Source: JANNYA01 sp031409855
GTDB lineage: Bacteria; Pseudomonadota; Gammaproteobacteria; Xanthomonadales; SZUA-5
Assembly: GCA_031409855.1 (NCBI GenBank)
Contig: JANNYA010000261.1
Location: 1 to 12,999 of the forward strand
Direction of reading: 5' to 3'
Length of the DNA stretch: 12,999 nt
This document shows, piece by piece, positions 7,106-12,999 of this stretch. The notes beneath the pieces are model-generated. The model was given only the letters and a program-made list of their open reading frames with translations. It was not told the DNA's origin and searched no databases. Position 1 is the first letter of the stretch, and each line of letters opens with the position of its first letter. The translations under genes were made by a program, and so were the position numbers.

Positions 7106-7837
7106 TTTGCCTGGAGCGCAATGCTGGTGCCGCCGCAGCTGCTGGTTTTGTGGCGTGTGCTAGGCAGCATCGACCCATACACCATTACCAAACTCTGGCA
7201 TCGCGGGGTTTGCGCGCTGATTGGTGTGCGGGTGCAGATTAAAGGTACACCGCTTTGTGCTAGCCGCATGGTGTATGTGAGTAATCACGTTTCGCATTTT
7301 GATATTCCGGTGCTGGGCAGCGTGCTAAAAGGCTCATTCGTTGCTAAAGAAGATATGGCGCGCTGGCCTATTACTGGCTTTATGGCGCGTTTGCAGCAAA
7401 CGGTGTTTATCAGTCGCGACCCGCGCGCGGGGAAGGCCGTCACGGACAGCATCGCGGCGCAATTGCGTAACGGGCGCTCGCTGATCTTGTTTCCAGAGGG
7501 AACCACCAGCGACGGCAGCGGTGTTTTGCCTTTTAAATCCAGTATTTTCGGTATTTTATTCGCAGGCGATGCTGAAATTAGCGCCATCGCGGTGCAGCCG
7601 GTGATTATTCGTGTGTTAGCCGTTGATGGCCGGGCGGTAAGCAGTCAATCTGATCGCGATGGTTATGCATTTTATGGTGATATGCATGCGGGCGCGCATG
7701 CTTGGGGTTTTTTGCGTAGCAAAGGCGCAGAGATCGAAGTGCGGTTTGTAGACGCGATAACTGCTGACGCCGCGTTGGATCGCAAAGCGCTGGCGCAACG
7801 GGCATACAGCGATGTTTGCGCGGGTTTGGCGGTTTAG
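7040..7837 (+). CDS. Lysophospholipid acyltransferase, PlsC type (probable 1-acyl-glycerol-3-phosphate acyltransferase)
   Basis: This is a 265-residue LPLAT-superfamily enzyme expected to acylate lysophosphatidic acid or a related lysolipid at the inner membrane. The catalytic NHxxxxD motif is NHVSHFD (H83, D88), and the substrate-binding block is LILFPEGTTSDG (FPEGT at 151-155). Between them lies FVAKEDMARWPITGFMARL, typical of PlsC. A hydrophobic N-terminal stretch (about 16-42) is the likely membrane anchor. AAGGAG at 7029-7034 fixes the ATG. The gene lies 95 bases after the membrane-protein gene, which shares its N-terminus. Whether it is the main PlsC or an accessory acyltransferase (for example for ornithine lipids) cannot be settled from sequence, so I give no symbol. 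Confidence 0.9.
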   Translation: MPKLGFFSGWTHARAALKLLGLFAWSAMLVPPQLLVLWRVLGSIDPYTITKLWHRGVCALIGVRVQIKGTPLCASRMVYVSNHVSHFDIPVLGSVLKGSFVAKEDMARWPITGFMARLQQTVFISRDPRAGKAVTDSIAAQLRNGRSLILFPEGTTSDGSGVLPFKSSIFGILFAGDAEISAIAVQPVIIRVLAVDGRAVSSQSDRDGYAFYGDMHAGAHAWGFLRSKGAEIEVRFVDAITADAALDRKALAQRAYSDVCAGLAV

Positions 7838-7982
7838 CGCCGCAATATCGTTTCGAAACTTCTTCCCAATTCAATCGCAAATATGCTGACTTGGTCTTTC
7901 TGTGGGCTGATTCCATCCAAACAAAATACCCTATTCGCGGCGGGTGTGCACAGCGATTGCTGGGCAGCGGCGCGTTGGTGCG

Positions 7983-8942
7983 CTAATTATCAAAGCCATT
8001 GACAAATATCGGTGCCACGCTGGCATACAAGGACGCTGTGGTGGAATTATCAAATCCCACGTCGCCAAAATAGCGGAAACGGCGTGCACCCTGGGCGTTG
8101 ACTTGGCCAAGAAAATCGGCGGAAGTAAGACTGCGCGGCAGCTGTTCGTAGCGATATGTGTCGCCGCGCGTATTGTCTTTCTCATACAGCGAAAGCGTTA
8201 CAAACCCGACTTTAGTAAATGCAATGCCGCCGCGGTAGAGGAACCTGCGCGCGCCTTGTGCGTTCGTTTGCAGAGCCAGCGCTGCTGCGTTTTCTGATGT
8301 AGGTGCTGATTCGTATGTGTAGGTGGTTGGTGCGGCTGTGTTAAGCGAAAACAGCGATACGAAAGCGAAATTGCCCCCACCGCCATCAAAAGCAAGGTCG
8401 CCCTGATACTGATAGCCGAGCGCACCTTCGTTATTAACCAGGGCGATGAAGGCGGTGGCGTTCGTTGCTGGCGTCAGGCTTTTGTAATGGTAGGTCGAAC
8501 TGTTGTTTTCTTTCACCAGTACCGAAGCGGCCACGCCACCGTAGATTTGATCACCAAAATAGCGATAGCCAAGGGCGGCCTGAGCATTCAGCTGGCTAAT
8601 AAAGGCCGACGCCGTATTGGTCAGGGGAACGGTTTGATAAAGATAGGTCGTGGGTTGCGCTAACGCGCGGACGTAAATAGCGACCGTGGTTGGATTTAAA
8701 GGGTCACCAAAAGCGTTATCGCCGACAAACGAAAAACGTAACGCGCCTTCAGCATTGGCCTGCGTCAAGAATGTGGGCGTTGAAGTTGCCGGGGTTAAGG
8801 TTTTGTAATCAAACGCACTTTCGCGCAGAACTTGCGGCGCGGAAAGAAATTGCGCATGGCTACCGGTGCTGAGTAATAGGCCGACCGTTAACAGTAAAAC
8901 GGTGAATAGGCGCGGAGCGCTGGAATAAAAAGTGGATGGCAT
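7983..8942 (-). CDS. Secreted protein of five ~50-residue repeats ending in IFVNGFDN
   Basis: I do not recognise this 319-residue protein. It begins with a signal peptide (hydrophobic core LFTVLLLTVGLLL, cleavage near SHA/Q, 30/31). The rest is five imperfect repeats starting near residues 43, 98, 149, 206 and 261. Each runs roughly YxYxxL-x(9)-FLxQxNAxGAxxxxYxGDxAF-x(6)-SLYxK. The conserved NAxGA and Y-x-GD cores suggest a small repeated beta-rich unit. The C-terminus PIFVNGFDN resembles the short IFxxGFE/D tails found on many secreted proteins of Xanthomonadales and relatives, whose role I do not know. It is convergent with the acyltransferase gene and divergent from the hydroxyisourate hydrolase gene. 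No enzymatic motif is visible, and a surface or extracellular role is inferred. Confidence 0.8.
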   Translation of the reverse strand: MPSTFYSSAPRLFTVLLLTVGLLLSTGSHAQFLSAPQVLRESAFDYKTLTPATSTPTFLTQANAEGALRFSFVGDNAFGDPLNPTTVAIYVRALAQPTTYLYQTVPLTNTASAFISQLNAQAALGYRYFGDQIYGGVAASVLVKENNSSTYHYKSLTPATNATAFIALVNNEGALGYQYQGDLAFDGGGGNFAFVSLFSLNTAAPTTYTYESAPTSENAAALALQTNAQGARRFLYRGGIAFTKVGFVTLSLYEKDNTRGDTYRYEQLPRSLTSADFLGQVNAQGARRFRYFGDVGFDNSTTASLYASVAPIFVNGFDN

Positions 8943-9139
8943 GGGTAAAGATTCTCAAGCAGGGAAACAAAGGCGCTGGTGTTGCGGTCGTGTGAGTTTG
9001 TAACATTTTTGTTATTTGGTTTAATGAATTGTCGACTGCTTTCGTGCAGTTGCCTAGCTCAGGTTTGCCGATGCATGCCTGACTTGTATGGTTTAACACT
9101 CGCCGTCAGAATGGCGAACACTGCGATGGGCGACAAGAA

Positions 9140-9493
9140 ATGGGCCGACTAACCACACACATACTAGATACCGCGAATGGTTGCCCAGGCAGCGCCATCA
9201 AAATTGAACTCTACCGACTAGACGGCGCTCAATTGACGTTGATTCACCGCACGCTGACCAACAGCGACGGCCGCTGTGATGCGCCGCTTTTGCAGGGTGA
9301 TGATTATGTCAGTGGCGTCTATCAGCTGCAGTTTCACGCTGCCGCTTACTACCGCGCGCGCGGTGTCGCCCTGCAAGAACCGGCTTTTCTCGACGTGGTG
9401 GTGCTGCGTTTTGGTATAGACGCGGCGCAGTCGCACTATCACGTACCACTGCTGATTTCGCCTTATAGCTATTCGACGTATCGGGGTAGTTAG
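9140..9493 (+). CDS. uraH: 5-hydroxyisourate hydrolase (transthyretin-like)
   Basis: The 117-residue protein hydrolyses 5-hydroxyisourate, the product of urate oxidation, towards OHCU and allantoin in the cytoplasm. Family signatures are LTTHILDTANGCPG (H7), TNSDGRCDAPLL (R45), AFLDVVVLRFGI, SHYHVPLLISPYSYST (H99, H101) and the diagnostic C-terminal YRGS (114-117), which separates these enzymes from transthyretin. The length is normal and no signal peptide is present. The ATG at 9140 matches the family N-terminus, although the ribosome binding site is weak. No other purine-degradation gene (urate oxidase, OHCU decarboxylase, permease) is nearby, so the gene stands alone here. Confidence 0.94.
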   Translation: MGRLTTHILDTANGCPGSAIKIELYRLDGAQLTLIHRTLTNSDGRCDAPLLQGDDYVSGVYQLQFHAAAYYRARGVALQEPAFLDVVVLRFGIDAAQSHYHVPLLISPYSYSTYRGS

Positions 9494-9517
9494 CTACGCA
9501 GGCGCGTCAGCCTATCA

Positions 9518-9526
9518 ATAGGATAA
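9518..9526. repeat. 9-bp direct repeat, left copy (putative target-site duplication)
   Basis: ATAGGATAA abuts the left end of the inverted-repeat element at 9527. An identical copy abuts its right end. Confidence 0.65.
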
Positions 9527-9605
9527 GGGTGCCATTCAAACTGACGGGGAAACTCGGAAATTTTCGCTGATTCGAATTTAATGCGGCGGCGGCGCTCTGA
9601 GTTCG

Positions 9606-9634
9606 CATTCCCGCGTGCTTTTGGCGGGAATCCA
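9606..9634 (+). repeat. REP-like hairpin, first copy
   Basis: ATTCCCGC (9607-9614) pairs with GCGGGAAT (9624-9631) across a 9-base loop, flanked by C and CCA. The pattern CATTCCCG...CGGGAATCCA is a common proteobacterial intergenic palindrome. Confidence 0.75.
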
Positions 9635-9692
9635 GGGCGCTTGTTCTGGCGTTGCACCATTGCAATTGGCTGTACTTTGCGCAAGTGCAGGA

Positions 9693-9721
9693 TGGATCCC
9701 CGACTAAAACATTCGGGGATG
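9693..9721 (-). repeat. REP-like hairpin, second copy in inverted orientation
   Basis: ATCCCCGA (9696-9703) pairs with TCGGGGAT (9713-9720) across a 9-base loop. Its reverse complement matches the first copy at 22 of 29 positions. The two stem differences are paired (T-A to C-G, C-G to A-T), so both hairpins stay perfect. Confidence 0.75.
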
Positions 9722-9747
9722 ACGATCCGTCTGTTTAAATGGCACCC

Positions 9748-9756
9748 ATAGGATAA
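9748..9756. repeat. 9-bp direct repeat, right copy (putative target-site duplication)
   Basis: ATAGGATAA directly follows the right inverted repeat and equals 9518-9526 exactly. Confidence 0.65.
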
Positions 9757-9763
9757 TCCGCAC

Positions 9764-9790
9764 TTGCTTCAAATTTAATAACGTTATAGT
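9764..9790 (+). promoter_or_regulatory. Possible promoter of the zinc-receptor operon
   Basis: TATAGT (9785-9790) is a good -10 box. TTGCTT (9764-9769) is a candidate -35, but with a short 15-base spacer. The -10 lies inside the Zur-like palindrome, a normal arrangement for repression. The exact -35 is uncertain. Confidence 0.4.
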
Positions 9791-9798
9791 GTTGCATT
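9780..9798. promoter_or_regulatory. Candidate Zur (zinc uptake regulator) operator
   Basis: AACGTTATAGTGTTGCATT matches the gammaproteobacterial Zur palindrome AATGTTATANTATAACATT at 14 of 18 defined positions (consensus recalled, comparison by eye). It lies 18 bases before the receptor ATG and overlaps the best -10 box. Its position before a ZnuD-like receptor supports the call. Zinc-bound Zur would repress the operon, and low zinc would release it. Confidence 0.55.
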
Positions 9799-9816
9799 TT
9801 GATCTTGGAATCGAAC

Positions 9817-11886
9817 ATGCAATTCAATACGTCGCGCGCTTCACGAAACTTTAGAAAATGCGCGTTGGCGCTTGCCATCGCCAGCGTTTGCCAAACGGCG
9901 TTTGCTGAAGCAGCCGATCGCAGCGCGAAAAATGCCGCGAAAGAGTTAGATGCGATTATCGTTACCGCCTCGCCCTTGGGCGAGCGCGCGGATCAAACCG
10001 CCCAGCCGGTCGCGGTGGTCAGTGGCAAGCGTTTGAGCGATCTTGCCGGCGCACAAGCGGGCGGTGCGGTGGAGCATCTGCCGGGCGTGCAAGCGTCATT
10101 TTTTGGCGCGGGTGTCAGTCGCCCCATTATTCGCGGGCTGGAAGGCTCGCGCGTGCAGGTGTTGAGCAGCGGTATCGCCAGTATGGACGCGTCCACTTTT
10201 AGCCCCGATCACGCGGTATCGATTGAACCGTTTTTGGCCGATCAAATCGAAGTTCTGAAAGGCCCGGCGACCTTGTTATATGGCCCGGGCGCGATTGGCG
10301 GCGTGGTCAATATCGCCGATGGCCGTTTGCCGGAACAGGCCAGTATCGGGGCCAGCGGCCGTGCGGAGTTAGGCGGGGACACCGGCGCGAATCAAAAATT
10401 GGGTGCGGTGCGGCTGGATTTGGGTACTGAAGTGGCGTCTGGCACCTGGATGCTGCACGCCGATGGCGTGTATCGCAATCAAGATAATTACGAGGTGCCA
10501 AACCAAGATGAACCGTTGGAAGGTACGTCGCTAGAAAGCCGCAACGGTGCAATTAGCGCCAGCTATTTGGGTGATAAGGCACGTTTTGGCGTTGCACTCA
10601 GCCGCTACACCGCGCTATATGGCATTCCCGAGGCTGAAGAAGAAGAGCCAGCCGCCGCGCCAAATCGTGTGCAAGCAAAAGCGGACGAACTCGCTGGCGT
10701 CAGAATCGATCTGGTGCAAAATCGCATTGATGTAAGTGCTGCGGTGTTTGACGTGACCGAAGCCATTGAGCAAATCGAGCTGCGCTTTGGCAATAATGAC
10801 TATCAACATGTCGAGCTTGAAGGCGGTGAAACCGGTACTTTATTTGATGTGCAAAGCAATTTGCTGCGCCTTGAAGCTGTGCACGCGCCGCTAATTGCTG
10901 AAGGCAAGGGCGCATTTGGCGTCACTTTCGACAGCACCGATTTCAAAGCCATTGGTGAAGAAGCGTTTGTGCCATTTACAAAAAGCAAAGGGGTAGGGCT
11001 GTTTGCGGTTGAACACATTGAAAGTGGCGCGTGGCACACCGATCTTGGCCTGCGCTTTGATCGGGCAACCATTGATTCAGCAGGCAAGGCCAAACGCCAG
11101 GATAATTTAGTCGGCTTTTCGGCCTCGGGCGCTTACGCTTTCAGTGATCGGGACGCCGATAATTATTGGGAAATAAGCGGCAATTTTGACCGCGCGCAGC
11201 GCGCGCCGGTAGCGGAAGAGTTGTTTAGCGACGGCGCGCACATTGCCACGCAGTCGTACGAAATTGGCGATCCAACCTTACGCAAAGAAAGTGCGAATAA
11301 TTTCGAGCTGGGTCTGCACTATCACGGCGAAAACGCGCACGCTTCCCTGAGTGCTTACAGCAATCGCTTTGACAATTTCATTTATCAACGTTCCTCAGAG
11401 GAGGAAATTGACGGCCTACCCGTGCGTGTGTGGACGCAAGGCGATGCGCGTTTCAATGGTTTCGAGGCGCAAGCAACGATGACACTGCACCAAAGCGCCG
11501 ATTTTGGTCAGCTGCAAGGCACGCTGCAAATGGATGCCGTTAATGCCAGCCTAGATTCTGGCGGCAATCTGCCGCGCATCGCTCCGCAACGCTTTGGCGC
11601 TAATTTGAACTGGGATCGGGGCGCTTGGCACGCGAATTTGAGCGTGATGCGCTACGCCAAGCAAGACGATGTCGCCGCTTTTGAAACACCGACCGATGGC
11701 TACACGCGCGTCGATTTTGATGCGACGCGTAGTTTTGCCAATGCGGACGAATCGCTGCTGGCGGAAGTTTATTTTCGCGTTCGTAATGCCACGGATCAGC
11801 TTGCGTTCGCGCACACGTCATTTTTGAAAGAATTTGCACCGTTGCCCGGACGCAATATCAGCTTTGGTGTGCGTTTGTATTGGTAG
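9817..11886 (+). CDS. znuD: ZnuD-like TonB-dependent outer-membrane receptor (probable zinc uptake)
   Basis: This is a 689-residue TonB-dependent receptor. It has a signal peptide (1 to about 29, ending TAFA/EA), a TonB box-like DAIIVTA (45-51), a plug domain (about 50-175), then the 22-strand barrel, ending with the aromatic residue VRLYW. The plug carries RPIIRGLEG, TFSPDHA (128-133 for FSPDHA), EVLKGPATLLYGPGAIGGVV and IADGRLPE. The barrel carries YGIPE, RAPVAEELFSDGAHIAT and FAHTSFLKEFAPLPGRNI. These blocks match meningococcal ZnuD as I recall it, hence zinc import. The frame is open from a TTG at 9799, but the ATG at 9817 has GGAA 6 bases upstream and gives the better signal peptide. In place of the histidine-rich loop of ZnuD it has acidic EAEEEEP (272-278). 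A Zur-like box precedes it. Confidence 0.85.
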   Translation: MQFNTSRASRNFRKCALALAIASVCQTAFAEAADRSAKNAAKELDAIIVTASPLGERADQTAQPVAVVSGKRLSDLAGAQAGGAVEHLPGVQASFFGAGVSRPIIRGLEGSRVQVLSSGIASMDASTFSPDHAVSIEPFLADQIEVLKGPATLLYGPGAIGGVVNIADGRLPEQASIGASGRAELGGDTGANQKLGAVRLDLGTEVASGTWMLHADGVYRNQDNYEVPNQDEPLEGTSLESRNGAISASYLGDKARFGVALSRYTALYGIPEAEEEEPAAAPNRVQAKADELAGVRIDLVQNRIDVSAAVFDVTEAIEQIELRFGNNDYQHVELEGGETGTLFDVQSNLLRLEAVHAPLIAEGKGAFGVTFDSTDFKAIGEEAFVPFTKSKGVGLFAVEHIESGAWHTDLGLRFDRATIDSAGKAKRQDNLVGFSASGAYAFSDRDADNYWEISGNFDRAQRAPVAEELFSDGAHIATQSYEIGDPTLRKESANNFELGLHYHGENAHASLSAYSNRFDNFIYQRSSEEEIDGLPVRVWTQGDARFNGFEAQATMTLHQSADFGQLQGTLQMDAVNASLDSGGNLPRIAPQRFGANLNWDRGAWHANLSVMRYAKQDDVAAFETPTDGYTRVDFDATRSFANADESLLAEVYFRVRNATDQLAFAHTSFLKEFAPLPGRNISFGVRLYW

Positions 11887-11895
11887 TTGCAAGCA

Positions 11896-12543
11896 GTGCG
11901 GTATTTACACTTGATTGGCTTGCTGTTTCTGTGCGGCTTTAACGGCTGCACAAAAACACCCTCGGCTGCGAGTTCACAATTGTCAGAGCAGACCAAGCCG
12001 GTGCCTGATCCAGGCACCTTGCGCTCAGACGAGCTGATCCTCCCATTAAATCAGCCGATCATCAGCTACACGCCAGCGCCAGCAAAACCAGGCGCAAGTG
12101 ATGCGCGTGAGCTTGATTGGCTGGAATTAATGAGCAGCGAAGATCGCAAACGCCTTGAGCAAGAAGATTTATCAGTAGCGCATGACGGCGCCGAGAGTGC
12201 GTTCGGGCAGGACATGAAAAGTCGTCAAGCCCCTGGATTTGCGGCGGTGCGCACTTTTGACCAGCAGCGCATCAAAATTGCAGGCTACTTTGTGCCCTTG
12301 GAAGAAACAGACGCGGGCGAGCTTGTAGAAATTCTGTTTGTGCCTTATTACGGAGCCTGCATACACGTGCCGCCACCGCCGGCAAATCAAATCATTTACG
12401 CGAAATTGCGAAAGCCTCTGTCCGAAACGAGCATGTTTGATGCCTATTGGTTAGAGGGGACGTTGGTGGCCCAGTCGCACAAGAACGAACTCGCGGAAGT
12501 GGGCTACAGCATGAGTGATGCGTTTTTGACACTTTGGGAATAA
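11896..12543 (+). CDS. DUF3299 family probable lipoprotein
   Basis: The protein is 215 residues from GTG 11896. A TTG at 11887, directly after the receptor stop, would add three residues, and neither start has a clear ribosome binding site. A short hydrophobic N-terminus ends in GFNGC, a lipobox-like site with C18, so a periplasmic lipoprotein is likely. The C-terminal half is DUF3299: IAGYFVPLE (128-136), then the hallmark YYGACIHVPPPPANQ (C155, H157), whose Cys and His could bind metal (inference). A DUF3299 gene sits in a Zur-regulated, zinc-starvation-induced ABC transporter operon in Pseudomonas aeruginosa (recalled as PA4063-PA4066), which fits pairing with a ZnuD-like receptor. Here no ABC genes follow, and the next gene is convergent. 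Molecular function is unknown. Confidence 0.85.
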   Translation: MRYLHLIGLLFLCGFNGCTKTPSAASSQLSEQTKPVPDPGTLRSDELILPLNQPIISYTPAPAKPGASDARELDWLELMSSEDRKRLEQEDLSVAHDGAESAFGQDMKSRQAPGFAAVRTFDQQRIKIAGYFVPLEETDAGELVEILFVPYYGACIHVPPPPANQIIYAKLRKPLSETSMFDAYWLEGTLVAQSHKNELAEVGYSMSDAFLTLWE

Positions 12544-12578
12544 GGATCGAGGGTTTACGCGGTCAGCTTCGGATACGG

Positions 12579-12986
12579 CTATCGCGTCGCTTGCGTCCAA
12601 TCGACCAACGGCAAGTTTTTGATGTTGCGAAATGCATGATCGTTGCTGACTAACATTGCCCCAATGGCCAGGGCATGTGCTGCGATCAACAGATCGAGCG
12701 GCGCTAATATTGTCCCGGCGCGTTCGCATTCGGCGCGCAAAGTTCCGTAGCGCTGAGCCACTCCACGATCCCAGGGCGCGACATCGACGCGCAGCAAAAA
12801 TTCATGCACTAATAAATGCAGGCGCTTTGCTTCGGGTCGCTTGGCCAAACCAAAGCTCAATTCGCCCTCGGTAATTGCTGAGATGGATAACGCGGCCATC
12901 GGAACGTTGGCGACGTGTGTTAGCACTTCTGGCTGCATTCGTATCAAAAAGCTGACGGTGTTGGTGTCTAGCAGGTAGCGTTTCAT
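12579..12986 (-). CDS. vapC: VapC-type PIN-domain toxin (ribonuclease)
   Basis: The 135-residue PIN-domain protein of the VapC/FitB type is a probable Mg2+-dependent RNase toxin of a type II toxin-antitoxin pair. The acidic residues are in place: D7 (YLLDTN), E40/E42 (ISAITEGELSFGL), D98 (LAPLDLLIAAHALA) and D116 (LVSNDHAFRNI). The frame is open to a GTG at 12995, but the ATG at 12986 gives the canonical MKRYLLDTN start. There the ATG shares bases with a TGA in another frame (ATGA), the usual overlap with an antitoxin gene upstream. The antitoxin lies beyond the edge. The toxin converges on the DUF3299 gene with 35 bases between stops. All active-site residues are intact. Confidence 0.9.
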   Translation of the reverse strand: MKRYLLDTNTVSFLIRMQPEVLTHVANVPMAALSISAITEGELSFGLAKRPEAKRLHLLVHEFLLRVDVAPWDRGVAQRYGTLRAECERAGTILAPLDLLIAAHALAIGAMLVSNDHAFRNIKNLPLVDWTQATR

Positions 12987-12999
12987 TCCTGCCACTGCG
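12983..12999 (-). CDS. Possible last codons of the VapB antitoxin
   Basis: Reading in from the right edge on the minus strand, one frame gives Gln-Trp-Gln-Glu then TGA, overlapping the toxin ATG by four bases. Only the overlap and the usual vapBC order support this. Five codons cannot be identified. Confidence 0.3.

Larger units (their letters stand above)
9527..9747. mobile_element. MITE-like element, 221 bp, with terminal inverted repeats and two internal REP hairpins
   Basis: The ends are inverted repeats. The left end GGGTGCCATTCAAAC (9527-9541) matches the reverse complement of the right end GTTTAAATGGCACCC (9733-9747) with one mismatch. The match extends inward to 21 bases with two mismatches (GACGG shared). 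Identical 9-bp direct repeats flank both ends, as expected for a target-site duplication. No reading frame worth calling lies inside, so it is non-autonomous and a transposase would have to act in trans. A pair of REP-like hairpins occupies 9606-9721. The element fills most of the 323-base gap between the hydroxyisourate hydrolase and TonB-receptor genes and ends 32 bases before the Zur-like operator. The transposase family is unknown. Confidence 0.7.

Noticed and set aside
7960..7984. GCGC-GTTGGT-GCGC palindrome at the 3' side of the repeat-protein gene, considered as a terminator
   Set aside because: Stem of four, no T-run, and it overlaps the stop codon region.
9033..9052. ACTGC-TTTCGT-GCAGT hairpin between the divergent repeat-protein and hydrolase genes
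   Set aside because: Five-bp stem with a wobble extension and no promoter or operator pattern around it.
9490..9684. Minus-strand open frame of 64 codons in the gap before the TonB receptor
   Set aside because: It runs through the inverted repeat and REP hairpin of the mobile element and has no protein-like features.
10605..10915. Several long open frames on the strand opposite the TonB receptor
   Set aside because: They are shadows of a well-supported gene, in GC-biased codon positions.

Overview
The window reads as ordinary chromosome of a proteobacterium, most likely a gamma- or betaproteobacterium. The evidence is a Coq7 ubiquinone hydroxylase, an outer-membrane TonB receptor of the ZnuD type, a DUF3299 protein, a DUF3369/HD-GYP response regulator, and REP-like hairpins with CATTCCCG / CGGGAATCCA ends. 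Base composition looks moderate (roughly half G+C) and even. I see no phage, CRISPR array, rRNA or tRNA. The lineage call is inference.

Left part (1-3770, + strand): the tail of an unidentified gene, then a c-di-GMP phosphodiesterase-type response regulator. Next comes a tight same-strand run of an exported thiol glutathione peroxidase, a TspO/MBR membrane protein and a PhzF-family enzyme. The run may be an operon with a redox/tetrapyrrole flavour.

Centre-left (3856-5805, - strand): coq7 followed by carA. The space after carA is occupied by a convergent gene, so carB is not adjacent. A 13-bp tandem repeat runs through the coq7 stop codon and the coq7-carA gap.

Centre (5985-7837, + strand): an unrecognised polytopic membrane protein with a pilin-like C-terminal domain, then a PlsC-type acyltransferase. 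The first 22 codons and the leader of the membrane-protein gene are a diverged copy of the 5' end of the acyltransferase gene. Its N-terminus therefore looks grafted from its neighbour.

Centre-right (7983-9493): a secreted protein built from five ~50-residue repeats and ending in IFVNGFDN (- strand), and a divergent stand-alone 5-hydroxyisourate hydrolase (+).

Right part (9494-12999): a 221-bp transposon-like element sits directly upstream of the zinc operon promoter. It has imperfect 21-bp terminal inverted repeats, a 9-bp flanking direct repeat and two internal REP-like hairpins. The operon encodes a ZnuD-like TonB receptor and a DUF3299 lipoprotein-like protein, and a good match to a Zur operator lies just before the receptor start. 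The window ends in a convergent VapC (PIN) toxin gene whose presumed antitoxin is cut off by the edge.

I did not find a convincing new multi-gene defence or biosynthetic system. The most interesting items are the REP-containing mobile element upstream of the Zur-type promoter, the grafted gene start at 5985, and the five-repeat secreted protein.
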